The notes under the pieces are model-generated. The model searched no databases, was not told where the DNA came from, and was given only the letters and a program-made list of their open reading frames with translations. This document shows, one piece after another, positions 16,977-26,337 of a DNA stretch of 64,000 bases. Position 1 is the first letter of the stretch; each line of letters begins with the position of its first letter. Location of the stretch: positions 682,001-746,000 of the forward strand of contig NZ_CP129238.1 of NCBI RefSeq assembly GCF_030413595.1, read 5' to 3'. The translations under genes were made by a program, and so were the position numbers. Source of the stretch: Planococcus liqunii (GTDB lineage Bacteria; Bacillota; Bacilli; Bacillales_A; Planococcaceae).

Positions 16977-18701
16977 GTGCTGACTGTTAAAAACGAATCG
17001 TTTTATTTCGATGAAAAGCCTTTCCAGATCTTATCGGGGGGCATCCATTACTTCCGGACAGTGCCAGAGCAGTGGGAAGACCGCTTGCAGAAACTGAAGG
17101 CGCTCGGGCTGAATACCGTTGAAACGTATATTCCGTGGAACTTTCACGAACCGAAAAAAGGCGAATTCCAGTTTTCCGGAATGGCGGACATCGAACAGTT
17201 TATCGAGCTTGCCCAACGAGTGGGGCTTTATGTCATCCTGCGCCCGGCACCGTATATTTGCGCGGAGTGGGAAATGGGGGGCTTGCCGTCCTGGCTCCTA
17301 AAAGACAAGGGGCTCGTCATGCGAAGCAGCGACCCGTCTTTCCTGAAGCATGTGGAAGATTATTTCGCCGTTCTGTTGCCGAAATTCAAGCGGCACTTGT
17401 GCCAAAACGGCGGGCCAGTCATTGCCATGCAGATCGAAAACGAATACGGCGCCTACGGCAATGATTTGGCATACTTGGATTTCTACAAAGACCAGTATCA
17501 AAAGCACGGGCTTGATACCTTTCTGTTCACGTCAGACGGCCCGGATTTCATCACGCAAGGTTCGTTGCCGGATGTTACGACCACACTAAACTTCGGTTCC
17601 CGGGTGGATGAATCGTTCAACGCGCTCGAAGCCTTCAAGCCGGGTTCGCCGAAGATGGTGGCCGAGTTCTGGATCGGCTGGTTTGATTATTGGTCAGGAG
17701 AGCATACGGTGCGAAGCGGCGACGATGTCGCGGCCGTCTTCAAGGAAATCATGGACAAGAACATTTCGGTCAATTTCTATATGTTCCACGGCGGCACGAA
17801 CTTCGGCTTCATGAACGGCGCCAACCATTACGACATCTACTACCCGACCATCACGAGCTACGATTACGACAGCTTGCTGACCGAAGGCGGCGCGATTACC
17901 GAAAAATACAAAGCCGTCAAAAGGGTGCTGAGCGCATACACCGAAGTGCCGGCGGATTTTGAAGAGACAGCGACGGCAACAGAATACGGAACCGTGAACG
18001 TAGGGGAAAGCGTCAGTTTGTTCGACGTCCTGGAAAGCATCAGTGAAAAAGTCGAGCACATGGTGCCGCTCCCGATGGAAGACATCGATCAGGCTTACGG
18101 CTATACGCTGTACCGCACGACGGTCAACCGCCAAGGCGAGCTGAAAATGAATTCAGGCCATATCCGCGACCGCGGCTTCATCTACATCAACGGCCGCTAC
18201 GCCGCAACGACGTACATCAACGACGAAGACAAAGCGCTCGTCCTGGATTTCCCGGAACGAGTCAACACGCTGGAGATCCTGGTGGAGAACCTGGGGCGCG
18301 CCAATTACGGCGAGCATTTGACCGACCAAAAAGGCCTGCTCAAAAACCTGTGGCTCGGCGAACAGTATTTCTTCCACTGGGAAATGTTTAAGATTGAAAT
18401 GGACCGCTTGCCGCTTGATTACCAGACCGGCAATGAAGAGCGGTTCCCGAAATTTTTCCGCGGCACGTTCGATGCAGTGGAAGGGCTCGATGCGTATGTT
18501 GACACACAAGGTTTCACGAAAGGCAATGTCTTCATCAACGGCTTTAACCTCGGCCGCTACTGGAACACAGCCGGGCCGCAGCAGCGCCTGTATGTGCCGG
18601 GTCCTTTATTGAAAGAAGAAAACAACGAAGTGGTCGTGCTGGAACTTGAAAACACCACGACCGACCAAATCCAATTGCTGGACCAGCCAAAGCTCGGATG
18701 A
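16977..18701 (+). CDS. Beta-galactosidase, GH35
   Basis: The 574-residue intracellular enzyme carries the GH35 signature GGPVIAMQIENEY with acid/base Glu156. The nucleophile is Glu230 in VAEFWIGWFDYW. The TIM barrel spans about 1-320, followed by beta-sandwich domains. No signal peptide is present. GTG 16977 is the start, 7 bases after AGGAGG; an overlapping out-of-frame ATG meets a stop after one codon. GH35 enzymes typically prefer beta-1,3/1,4-galactosyl ends of glycans. Having it beside a GH42 enzyme suggests division of labour by linkage. Confidence 0.95.
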   Translation: MLTVKNESFYFDEKPFQILSGGIHYFRTVPEQWEDRLQKLKALGLNTVETYIPWNFHEPKKGEFQFSGMADIEQFIELAQRVGLYVILRPAPYICAEWEMGGLPSWLLKDKGLVMRSSDPSFLKHVEDYFAVLLPKFKRHLCQNGGPVIAMQIENEYGAYGNDLAYLDFYKDQYQKHGLDTFLFTSDGPDFITQGSLPDVTTTLNFGSRVDESFNALEAFKPGSPKMVAEFWIGWFDYWSGEHTVRSGDDVAAVFKEIMDKNISVNFYMFHGGTNFGFMNGANHYDIYYPTITSYDYDSLLTEGGAITEKYKAVKRVLSAYTEVPADFEETATATEYGTVNVGESVSLFDVLESISEKVEHMVPLPMEDIDQAYGYTLYRTTVNRQGELKMNSGHIRDRGFIYINGRYAATTYINDEDKALVLDFPERVNTLEILVENLGRANYGEHLTDQKGLLKNLWLGEQYFFHWEMFKIEMDRLPLDYQTGNEERFPKFFRGTFDAVEGLDAYVDTQGFTKGNVFINGFNLGRYWNTAGPQQRLYVPGPLLKEENNEVVVLELENTTTDQIQLLDQPKLG

Positions 18702-18731
18702 CCGGGCTTGAGATAGAAGGGATGGAATCAC

Positions 18732-20762
18732 ATGATTAACGAGAAATTGCCGAAAATTTGGCACGGCGGGGACTACAACCCGGAACAATGGGATTCGCAG
18801 GAAATTTGGGACGAAGACGTACGCATGTTCAAACTGGCAGGAATTGATGTAGCGACTTTGAACGTCTTTTCATGGGCGCTGAACCAGCCGGATGAAGAGA
18901 CATATAACTTTGACTGGCTCGATGAGAAAATCAACCGCCTTTACGAAAACGGCATTTACACATGCCTCGCGACGAGCACGGCAGCACATCCGGCATGGAT
19001 GGCGAAAAAATACCCGGATGTCCTCCGCGTTGATTTCTACGGCAGGAAACGGAAATTCGGCAGCCGCCACAATTCCTGCCCGAACAGCCCGACGTACCGC
19101 GAATACTCCGAGAAAATCGCAGAGAAACTGGCGGAGCGCTACAAAGACCATCCGGCCGTCCTGATCTGGCACGTGGCCAACGAGTACGGCGGCTACTGCT
19201 ATTGCGACAACTGCCAAACCGCTTTCCAAAACTGGCTGAGCGACAAATACGGCACGCTGGAAAAGCTGAACAAAGCATGGAACACCGGATTCTGGGGCCA
19301 CACGTTCTACGAGTGGGATGAAATTGTGCCGCCGAACATGCTGAGCGAAGAACGCGAAAACAACGAGTCCGATTTCCAAGGCATTTCGCTCGATTACCGC
19401 CGCTTCCAATCGGACAGCCTGTTGGACTGCTACAAACTGGAGTACAATGCCATCCGGAAACACACGCCGAACACGCCGATCACGACCAACTTGATGGGCA
19501 CATATCCGATGCTTGATTACTTCAAATGGGCAAAAGAAATGGACGTTGTGTCTTGGGACAACTACCCGGCCATCGATACGCCGTTCAGCTACACGGCGAT
19601 GACGCATGATTTGATGCGCGGACTGAAGAGCGGGCAGCCGTTCATGCTGATGGAACAGACGCCGAGCCAGCAAAACTGGCAGCCATACAATTCCTTGAAG
19701 CGTCCAGGCGTCATGCGCTTATGGAGCTACCAGGCAATCGGCCGCGGCGCGGACACCATCCTGTATTTCCAATTGCGACGTTCTGTCGGCGCCTGCGAGA
19801 AATACCACGGCGCGGTCATTGAACACGTTGGCCACGAACATACGCGGGTATTCAATGAAGTCGCTCAAATCGGGCAAGAGTTCAACCAATTAGGGGATAC
19901 GCTGCTTGATGCACGCGTCAACGCCAAAGTTGCCATCGTCTTTGACTGGGAAAACCGCTGGGCAGTGGAGCTGTCAAGCGGACCGTCTGTGTCGCTCGAC
20001 TATGTCAACGAAGTCCATAAATACTACGACGCACTTTATAAATTAAATGTCCAAGTCGACATGATCGGCGTCGAAGAAGACTTGAGCCAATACGATGTCG
20101 TCATTGCACCGGTTCTTTACATGGTGAAAGAAGGCTATGCATCGAAAGTGGAAAGCTTCGTCGAAAACGGCGGCACGTTCCTGACAACGTTCTTCAGCGG
20201 CATTGTCAATGAAACCGACATCGTGACGCTTGGCGGATACCCGGGCGAATTGCGCAACGTCCTTGGCATTTGGGCAGAGGAAATCGATGCGCTTCATCCG
20301 GACGAAACGAATCAAATCGTTTTGAACGATGCCCGCGGACAGATGAACGGCAGCTATTCCTGCAACCTCTTGTTTGACCTGATCCATACAGAAGGCGCTG
20401 AAGCCGTTGCTGAATACGGCTCCGACTTCTACAAAGGGATGCCGGTCCTGACCGTCAACCAGTTCGGAAAAGGGAAAGCGTGGTACGTGGCGTCAAGCCC
20501 AGATGCTGACTTCCTGGTCGACTTCCTGCAGACCGTGTGCGAAGAAGCCGGCGTCGAACCGCTTCTAGCCGTACCGGAAGGCGTGGAAACAACCGAGCGT
20601 GTGAAAGACGGACAGACCTACCTGTTCGTGCTGAACCACAACAACGAAGAAGCAGCGATCGAGCTAGGGGATGGCGCGTACAAGGAATTGCTGTCCAATG
20701 AGCAAGTGAGCGGAACGGTTGGGTTGGAACCAAAAGGCGTCTTGATTTTAGCGAAGGCATAA
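18732..20762 (+). CDS. bgaP: Beta-galactosidase, GH42
   Basis: This 676-residue enzyme hydrolyses lactose and beta-galactosides. Acid/base Glu151 lies in HVANEYGG and nucleophile Glu308 in MLMEQTPSQQNW. The zinc-site cysteines of the family are present (HNSCPNSP and YCYCDNC). Domains are a TIM barrel (1-390), a trimerisation domain (about 395-600) and a small C-terminal beta domain. Length and style match the cold-active Planococcus BgaP (677 residues, from memory), hence the symbol; the Bacillus counterpart is GanA. ATG 18732 follows AGAAGGGATGG. It is the last gene of the plus-strand run and is followed by a strong terminator. Confidence 0.95.
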   Translation: MINEKLPKIWHGGDYNPEQWDSQEIWDEDVRMFKLAGIDVATLNVFSWALNQPDEETYNFDWLDEKINRLYENGIYTCLATSTAAHPAWMAKKYPDVLRVDFYGRKRKFGSRHNSCPNSPTYREYSEKIAEKLAERYKDHPAVLIWHVANEYGGYCYCDNCQTAFQNWLSDKYGTLEKLNKAWNTGFWGHTFYEWDEIVPPNMLSEERENNESDFQGISLDYRRFQSDSLLDCYKLEYNAIRKHTPNTPITTNLMGTYPMLDYFKWAKEMDVVSWDNYPAIDTPFSYTAMTHDLMRGLKSGQPFMLMEQTPSQQNWQPYNSLKRPGVMRLWSYQAIGRGADTILYFQLRRSVGACEKYHGAVIEHVGHEHTRVFNEVAQIGQEFNQLGDTLLDARVNAKVAIVFDWENRWAVELSSGPSVSLDYVNEVHKYYDALYKLNVQVDMIGVEEDLSQYDVVIAPVLYMVKEGYASKVESFVENGGTFLTTFFSGIVNETDIVTLGGYPGELRNVLGIWAEEIDALHPDETNQIVLNDARGQMNGSYSCNLLFDLIHTEGAEAVAEYGSDFYKGMPVLTVNQFGKGKAWYVASSPDADFLVDFLQTVCEEAGVEPLLAVPEGVETTERVKDGQTYLFVLNHNNEEAAIELGDGAYKELLSNEQVSGTVGLEPKGVLILAKA

Positions 20763-20786
20763 ACTGTTAACAAGAAGAACAAATTT

Positions 20787-20834
20787 AAAGGCAGTCCTGA
20801 AAGTCGGAGTCAGCGGCTTTTGGACTGCCTTTTT
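20787..20834 (+). terminator. Rho-independent terminator of the galactosidase genes
   Basis: The perfect 11-bp stem AAAGGCAGTCC / GGACTGCCTTT is followed by T residues. Confidence 0.9.
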
Positions 20835-21213
20835 CTCTTCTTCGTATCTGGGGATGCCCGCTCGGACGCTTGGGGCATGGCTCTCACAAGAAGCCAGGGA
20901 AACCCGCCTGTCTTCTTGCTTCGCCTAGCCCACGGACGCGCCTCGCTCGGTGAGGGCTCTATTTTTAGGGAGAAAAAGATGTAAGGACTTCTATTAAAAT
21001 GAGGAGTTCTATCAGCGAAGCGGCGTACCGCCGCTTTCTTCTAATTAAAGATAACTAAATTTAAAACTGAAGCCAGTGGAATGAGCAGAAGGCGGCGACT
21101 CCTGCCGAATCAGCACGAGCTGAAGATCCCGCAGGAACGCAGTGACGAGGAAGCTGAAGCCGTGCCGGCGGAAAGCGCGCGCCTGACGCGAATGGAACGT
21201 TAATCACATTACT
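20835..21213. repeat. GC-rich noncoding region with an intergenic repeat
   Basis: The portion 21064-21200 contains GGCGGCGACTCCTGC, AGCACGAGCTGAAGATCCCG, and GAAGCTGAAGCCGTGCCGGC followed by GGAAAGCGCGCGCC. On the minus strand this is the Bacillales-type GC-rich repeat also seen at 4560-4790, in a fuller form. The left part (20835-21060) is also noncoding and GC-rich with no feature I can name. Confidence 0.5.
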
Positions 21214-21266
21214 AAAAAGAAGAGGCTGCCCCTTTGTCATTTAAAATGACTTCGGGACAGCCTCTT
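21214..21266 (-). terminator. Terminator of the msmX-like gene
   Basis: The stem AAGAGGCTG / CAGCCTCTT (extended by CCC/GGG with one bulge) is followed on the minus strand by TCTTTTTAGT. Confidence 0.88.
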
Positions 21267-21297
21267 CAATATAGAAGGAACTTTATATTCAACAAGC

Positions 21298-22395
21298 TTA
21301 TTTAATCCGCAACTCCGTATCAATATCGAAGAAATGGGCTTTGTTCATATCGAATGCCATGTCGATCGTTTGGCCGGCTTGCACATTGAAGCGGGCGTCC
21401 ACGCGGGCGATGAAGTCCTGGTCGTTCACTTTTGAATACAGGACAATTTCAGATCCCATCAATTCCGACACTTCGACAAACGCGACGATTTTCGTGTGCG
21501 GCGAATGCTGCAGGAACAACGGCTCATCGTGGATATCTTCCGGACGGATGCCGAGGATGATTTCTTTGTCAGCGTACCCTTGGTCGCGCAAAGTCTTCAG
21601 TTTTCCTTCAGGCACAAGCACTTTGATGCCTTCCATCACGAACGAATCGCCGACGATTTTTCCGCGTAGGAAGTTCATGGACGGCGAACCGATAAAGCCG
21701 CCGACGAACATATTGTCCGGCAAGTCGTATACTTCTTTCGGTGATCCGACCTGCTGGATAAAGCCGTCTTTCATGACGACAAGGCGTGTCGCCATTGTCA
21801 TCGCTTCGGTCTGATCGTGGGTTACGTAAACGGTCGTCGTCTGCAGGCGGCGATGCAGCTTCTGGATCTCGGCGCGCATCTGCACACGCAGTTTGGCATC
21901 CAAGTTGGAGAGCGGCTCATCCATTAGGAATACTTCCGCGTCGCGGACGATGGCGCGTCCTAAAGCAACACGCTGGCGCTGTCCACCCGATAAGGCTTTC
22001 GGCTTGCGGTCCAAATAATCATCAAGGCCGAGAATGCTCGAGGCATTCGCCACCCGTGATTTGATATCGTCTTTTTTCATTTTACGCAGCTTCAAGCTGA
22101 ACGCCATATTGTCATAAACGCTCATATGCGGGTAAAGGGCATAGTTTTGGAAGACCATCGCAATGTCGCGGTCTTTCGGCGAGACATCGTTGACACGTCT
22201 GTCGCCGATGTACAAGTCGCCTTGTGTGATGTCTTCAAGGCCGGCAATCATCCGAAGCGTCGTTGACTTTCCGCAGCCTGAAGGGCCGACGAGAACGAGG
22301 AACTCTTTGTCGCGAATTTCCAGGTTGAAGTCCTGTACGGATACAACCCCTTTTTCGTATTCTTTTCTGATGTTCACTAAATTCAAGCCTGCCAT
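21298..22395 (-). CDS. msmX: Sugar ABC transporter ATPase, MsmX/UgpC type
   Basis: The 365-residue ATPase has Walker A GPSGCGKST (Lys43), Q loop, signature LSGGQRQR, Walker B 'VFLMDEPLSNLD', and a C-terminal TOBE/MalK-like regulatory domain. MsmX proteins energise several sugar importers whose operons lack an ATPase, fitting the permeases at 12788-14553. ATG 22395 has GGAGGG 6 bases upstream; an upstream in-frame ATG has no ribosome site. A cre-like site lies 19 bases before the start. The gene is convergent with the galactosidases. Confidence 0.95.
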   Translation of the reverse strand: MAGLNLVNIRKEYEKGVVSVQDFNLEIRDKEFLVLVGPSGCGKSTTLRMIAGLEDITQGDLYIGDRRVNDVSPKDRDIAMVFQNYALYPHMSVYDNMAFSLKLRKMKKDDIKSRVANASSILGLDDYLDRKPKALSGGQRQRVALGRAIVRDAEVFLMDEPLSNLDAKLRVQMRAEIQKLHRRLQTTTVYVTHDQTEAMTMATRLVVMKDGFIQQVGSPKEVYDLPDNMFVGGFIGSPSMNFLRGKIVGDSFVMEGIKVLVPEGKLKTLRDQGYADKEIILGIRPEDIHDEPLFLQHSPHTKIVAFVEVSELMGSEIVLYSKVNDQDFIARVDARFNVQAGQTIDMAFDMNKAHFFDIDTELRIK

Positions 22396-22413
22396 TTGAT
22401 TCCCTCCAATGTG

Positions 22414-22427
22414 TGTAAGTGCTTTCA
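22414..22427. promoter_or_regulatory. cre-like CcpA site before msmX
   Basis: TGTAAGTGCTTTCA matches the cre consensus TGWAANCGNTNWCA at all but one of the fixed positions (C to T at the central CG). It lies just upstream of the msmX ribosome site, where bound CcpA would block transcription. Carbon catabolite repression is expected for such an ATPase. Confidence 0.5.
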
Positions 22428-22518
22428 TTAACTAGTAAAAGCATACCGTAAAGCCGGAATTCCGGTAATGGCAAGGATGCACAAAGATACGGGGAGTCTT
22501 CGTGCATCTTGACCAATG

Positions 22519-24030
22519 TCAGCGGATTCCGTTGATTGAACCGCTTGCTGCGGGCTGATTCAAGGTCTGGATAAACCGGTCGAACGCTTCTTTTTCTTTT
22601 AACACTCCGGCGTCTTCAAGGATGCGGACGAACTTTTTGCCCAATTCTTTTTGCAGGGTTGCTTCCGCTTCTTCGCGCTGAGAAAGCGTGCCATACTGCT
22701 CTTTTAATTGTTCTGCCCATTCCTGGTGGGGAGGAGAGACAGTGTCTGCATTTCCGAGCAGGAATTCCTCGATTTCCGCCAGTTCCTCTTTTAAGCGGGG
22801 CGGCAAAACGGCAAGCCCCATCACTTCAATCAAACCGATATTTTCTTTCTTGATGTGATGGACATCTGCGTGCGGATGGAAGATCCCTGACGGATGTTCC
22901 GCTGTTGTGCGGTTGTTTCGGAGCACCAAATCGATTTCAAACAGTCCGCTGCGTTTTCGCGCAATCGGCGTAATAGTGTTGTGCGGTGTGTCGCCAGTGA
23001 ATGCCAATACATCGGCTTCTTCATCCGAATACGTTTTCCACTTCTGCAAAATCTCATCCGCTGCATCGACGAGGCTTCCGATTTCGCTGCCTTTCAAGCG
23101 GATCACCGACATCGGCCATTTCACGACGGATGCCGCGATGTCCGGATAGGCGGCCAGCGGAAAGATGAACGCGTCTTCCGCTTTGGTCATGGCAAATTCA
23201 TAGCGCCCGGCCTGGTAATGGTCGTGGCTTAAGATAGAGCCCCCGACAATCGGCAAATCCGCATTCGAGCCGACAAAGTAATGGGGGAAGCGTTCGGTAA
23301 AAGCAAGCAGGCGTTTAAAGCCACTGCGGTCGATTTTCATGTCGCGGTGTTCTTTTGAAAGCAGGATGCTGTGTTCGTTGTAATAGACGTAAGGCGAGTA
23401 CTGGAAATACCAGTTTTCACCGGCAAGCGGCACCTCAACGACGCGGTGGTTGGCGCGTGCCGGGTAGCCGATGCGCCCCGCGTAGCCAACGTTTTCTTTG
23501 CACAAGAGGCATTTCGGATAAGAGAGCGTCTGCTTCATCTCGCGTTCGCGCTTGATCTGTTCCGGATCTTTCTCAGGCTTAGACAAATTGATTGTGATGT
23601 CCATTTCGCCGTATTTAGATTCCGCTTTATAGGAAATGTTTTTGCGGATCCGGTTCATCTGGATGTAGTTGCTGTTTTGGCTCAGTTCGTAAAAATAATC
23701 CGTTGCCGCTTCCGGCGACTCCGCGTATTTCTCATCAAATGCTGCATTGATAGCAGAAGGCCGTGCAACTAAACAGTTCATGATATTGGCTGACAGCATT
23801 TCCTTGTCGTCAAAGATGTCTTCGATGACGCCTTTTTCTACGGCATAGCCAACCAAAGTTTCGAGCAGGTTCGGGATGGTGTCGTCCGCCGGTTCGAGCG
23901 CTCCTTTGGGGAATGATTGCAATCCAAGCAGGTACATCGCCTGGTTGCGGGTATAATCGCTGTCTGCGGCTTCAATGAGTCCCGTCTCGAGGGCTTTTTG
24001 GACAAGCCCGGCAAGTGTTTGATAGATCAT
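22519..24030 (-). CDS. galT: Galactose-1-phosphate uridylyltransferase (type 2)
   Basis: The 503-residue GalT of the long Firmicute class exchanges UMP between UDP-glucose and galactose-1-phosphate in the Leloir pathway. Recognisable are 'CLLCKENVGYAGRIGYPARANHRVV', 'GGSILSHDHYQAGRYEFAM' (the HxH-type active-site region of this class) and 'HPHADVHHIKKENIG'. The ATG overlaps the galE stop by 4 bases, so it is translated by coupling. It is last in the galKET operon. Confidence 0.95.
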   Translation of the reverse strand: MIYQTLAGLVQKALETGLIEAADSDYTRNQAMYLLGLQSFPKGALEPADDTIPNLLETLVGYAVEKGVIEDIFDDKEMLSANIMNCLVARPSAINAAFDEKYAESPEAATDYFYELSQNSNYIQMNRIRKNISYKAESKYGEMDITINLSKPEKDPEQIKREREMKQTLSYPKCLLCKENVGYAGRIGYPARANHRVVEVPLAGENWYFQYSPYVYYNEHSILLSKEHRDMKIDRSGFKRLLAFTERFPHYFVGSNADLPIVGGSILSHDHYQAGRYEFAMTKAEDAFIFPLAAYPDIAASVVKWPMSVIRLKGSEIGSLVDAADEILQKWKTYSDEEADVLAFTGDTPHNTITPIARKRSGLFEIDLVLRNNRTTAEHPSGIFHPHADVHHIKKENIGLIEVMGLAVLPPRLKEELAEIEEFLLGNADTVSPPHQEWAEQLKEQYGTLSQREEAEATLQKELGKKFVRILEDAGVLKEKEAFDRFIQTLNQPAASGSINGIR

Positions 24031-25028
24031 TTCAACACTTCCTTTTCGTAGCCGGATGGGTTTTTAGAATGCCAGTTCCAGGCATCTTCGATGATTTTTT
24101 CAACGGACGTATGGACGGGATTCCAGCCTAGCACGGTTCTCGCTTTGTCGGAACTGGCAATCAGGATGCTCGGGTCGCCTGCGCGGCGTGCACCCGTTTT
24201 TACCGGGATTTCCTTGCCGGTCACTGAACGGGCAGCGGAAATCATTTCGTTGACGGAAAAGCCTTGGCTGCTCCCTAGGTTAAAGACATCGCTGTCGCCG
24301 CCTTGTCTCAAATAGTCGAGTGCCAGTAAATGCGCACGGATCAAGTCTTCGACGTGGACGTAATCGCGGATGCACGTGCCGTCCTCAGTATCGTAGTCAT
24401 CGCCGAACACAGTGATTTCGCTTCGCTGCCCAAGTGCTGTCTGCAAAATCAATGGCACAAGATGGGATTCCGGATGGTGGTCTTCGCCGATTTCGGCGCC
24501 TTCTCTTGCACCGGCAACGTTGAAATAGCGCAGCGACACGAATTTCAACCTATGCGCAAGGCCGGTCCACTTCATGAGCTTTTCCATGGTGAGCTTGGTT
24601 TCGCCGTAAGTGCTCGTCGGAACGGTCGGCATCTTTTCGGTGATCGGCACTGCTTCCGGTTCGCCGTAAGTGGCAGCGGTGGAAGAAAAGACGATTTTCC
24701 CGACGCCGTGCTTGGTCATCGCCTGCAACAATACCTGTGTTCCGTAGACGTTGTTGTCGAAATACTTCAAAGGATTCTCCATCGATTCGCCGACCAGGGA
24801 ATTGGCAGCGAAATGGACAACTTCGTCAATCGCTTCTTTTTCAAAAACAAAATTGAGAAACGCAGCGTCCCGGATATCGCCTTCGTAAAATACCGCTTCC
24901 GGGTGGACCGCTTCCCGGTGGCCTGTTTCCAAATTGTCGACAACGACAACCCGCGTTCCTTGGTCGATCAATTGGTAGACCGCGTGCGATCCGATATATC
25001 CAGCTCCGCCTAATACTAAAACCGTCAT
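24027..25028 (-). CDS. galE: UDP-glucose 4-epimerase
   Basis: The 333-residue short-chain dehydrogenase family enzyme interconverts UDP-galactose and UDP-glucose. The NAD-binding Rossmann motif GGAGYIGSH is at the N-terminus. The catalytic Tyr/Lys pair is in STYGETK. Two starts are in frame (TTG 25034 and ATG 25028). GAGGAG is 8 bases from the ATG and only 2 from the TTG, so the ATG is used, 2 bases after the galK stop. Confidence 0.95.
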   Translation of the reverse strand: MTVLVLGGAGYIGSHAVYQLIDQGTRVVVVDNLETGHREAVHPEAVFYEGDIRDAAFLNFVFEKEAIDEVVHFAANSLVGESMENPLKYFDNNVYGTQVLLQAMTKHGVGKIVFSSTAATYGEPEAVPITEKMPTVPTSTYGETKLTMEKLMKWTGLAHRLKFVSLRYFNVAGAREGAEIGEDHHPESHLVPLILQTALGQRSEITVFGDDYDTEDGTCIRDYVHVEDLIRAHLLALDYLRQGGDSDVFNLGSSQGFSVNEMISAARSVTGKEIPVKTGARRAGDPSILIASSDKARTVLGWNPVHTSVEKIIEDAWNWHSKNPSGYEKEVLK

Positions 25029-25030
25029 GG

Positions 25031-26209
25031 TCAAAACTCCTCTACAAGTTCTTTGGCGCCATCCGAAATTTGCGCCTCATAAAAAGAAGGGGCGTAGCCG
25101 AACGCTTCGGTATAGCTTTCCGTTATTGTTTCTTTCAAACTCTTCACTTGTTCCTGTTCGACGATGGCAATCGCACATCCGCCGAATCCCGCACCGGTCA
25201 TCCGTGCGCCGATAACGCCGGGATGCGCCCAGGCCGTTTCGGCAATGTGGTCGAGCTCAGCACCCGTCACTTCGTAGTCGTCCCGGAGAGACAGATGGGA
25301 GGCGTTCATCAATTCGCCGAAGCGCTCCAGGTTGCCTTTTTCCAGTTCATCGAGCGCGAGCAGCGTCCGTTCGTTTTCGGAGACGGCGTGCTTCGCCCGT
25401 CTGCGGTTCGTGTCGCTGCCAATCAGGTGCTGGAACTGCTCAAATTTCTCGTTCGTCAGTTCGCCGAGGCTCGTGACGGGCAGTTCCGCACGCAGGTCTC
25501 CCAGCGCCTGTTCGCATTCGCTGCGGCGTTCGTTGTACTTCGAGCCGGCAAGTGTCCGCTGCTTGTTGGAGTTAATGATGACAATCTCGTGGTCATTTAA
25601 TTTAACCGGCGCGTAGCTGTACTTCAAGGTCTGGCAATCCAATAAAATCGCCGCATCTTTTTTCCCTTTGCCGATGGCGAACTGATCCATGATGCCACTG
25701 TTGACGCCGATATAATCGTTTTCCACCCGTTGCCCAAGCTGGATCATCTGCAGGCGGTCGATCGTTAAATCGAACAAGCCTTCGAGCACCACGCCGGTCG
25801 CCATTTCAATGGAAGCGGAAGAAGAGAGGCCGGCACCATTCGGGATGTTGCCGTAAAACAGGATGTCCATGCCGGAAGAAATGGGAAATTCGTTGCCGGT
25901 AAACTGCTGGATCATCCCTTTCGGAAAGTTCGCCCAGCCGTGGTCCGGGTTATAGGACAGGTCACCCAAATCACATTCGATGATTCCTTCTTCCGGAAAA
26001 TTCATCGAATAGAACCGCAATTGCTGGTCCGGGCGTTTTTGGGCAACCGCATATGTACCGAACGAAATCGCTGCCGGAAACACATGGCCGCCGTTGTAGT
26101 CGGTGTGTTCGCCGATCAAGTTGATGCGCCCCGGTGCAAAGAAGAAGCGCGGTTTCTCCGCCGTTTTGAAAACGTCTTTAAATGTCTGAGCCACGTGCTG
26201 TTGAATCAT
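25031..26209 (-). CDS. galK: Galactokinase
   Basis: The 392-residue GHMP kinase phosphorylates galactose with ATP. It shows the galactokinase signature GRINLIGEHTDYNGG, the ATP loop 'NGAGLSSSASIE', and the C-terminal 'TGAGFGGCAIAIV'. ATG 26209 (after GGGGTGG) is preferred to the TTG 26224. It is first of the galK-galE-galT operon, whose leader contains an AT-rich palindrome facing the divergent ROK repressor gene. Confidence 0.96.
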   Translation of the reverse strand: MIQQHVAQTFKDVFKTAEKPRFFFAPGRINLIGEHTDYNGGHVFPAAISFGTYAVAQKRPDQQLRFYSMNFPEEGIIECDLGDLSYNPDHGWANFPKGMIQQFTGNEFPISSGMDILFYGNIPNGAGLSSSASIEMATGVVLEGLFDLTIDRLQMIQLGQRVENDYIGVNSGIMDQFAIGKGKKDAAILLDCQTLKYSYAPVKLNDHEIVIINSNKQRTLAGSKYNERRSECEQALGDLRAELPVTSLGELTNEKFEQFQHLIGSDTNRRRAKHAVSENERTLLALDELEKGNLERFGELMNASHLSLRDDYEVTGAELDHIAETAWAHPGVIGARMTGAGFGGCAIAIVEQEQVKSLKETITESYTEAFGYAPSFYEAQISDGAKELVEEF

Positions 26210-26231
26210 TGTCTTCCACCCCAATACTTAA

Positions 26232-26243
26232 TAAATTAATTTA
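26232..26243. promoter_or_regulatory. AT-rich palindrome in the galK/ROK divergent spacer
   Basis: TAAATTAATTTA is a perfect 12-bp palindrome inside a longer near-symmetrical run of TTAAT-like units, 22 bases upstream of galK. It is a plausible ROK-family (XylR-like) operator; binding is inferred from position only. Confidence 0.4.
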
Positions 26244-26337
26244 ATTAACATGAGTATAAAGGAATTTGGTAAACTATTCAATAATAAGAATGAAAACTCT
26301 TACAATTTAGTTGTATGAACCAACCGGAGGGATAGAC

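Noticed and set aside
18870..19673. 267-codon open frame opposite the GH42 gene
   Set aside because: Antisense shadow of a GC-biased real gene; no ribosome site, Arg/Val/Phe-rich composition, no motif.
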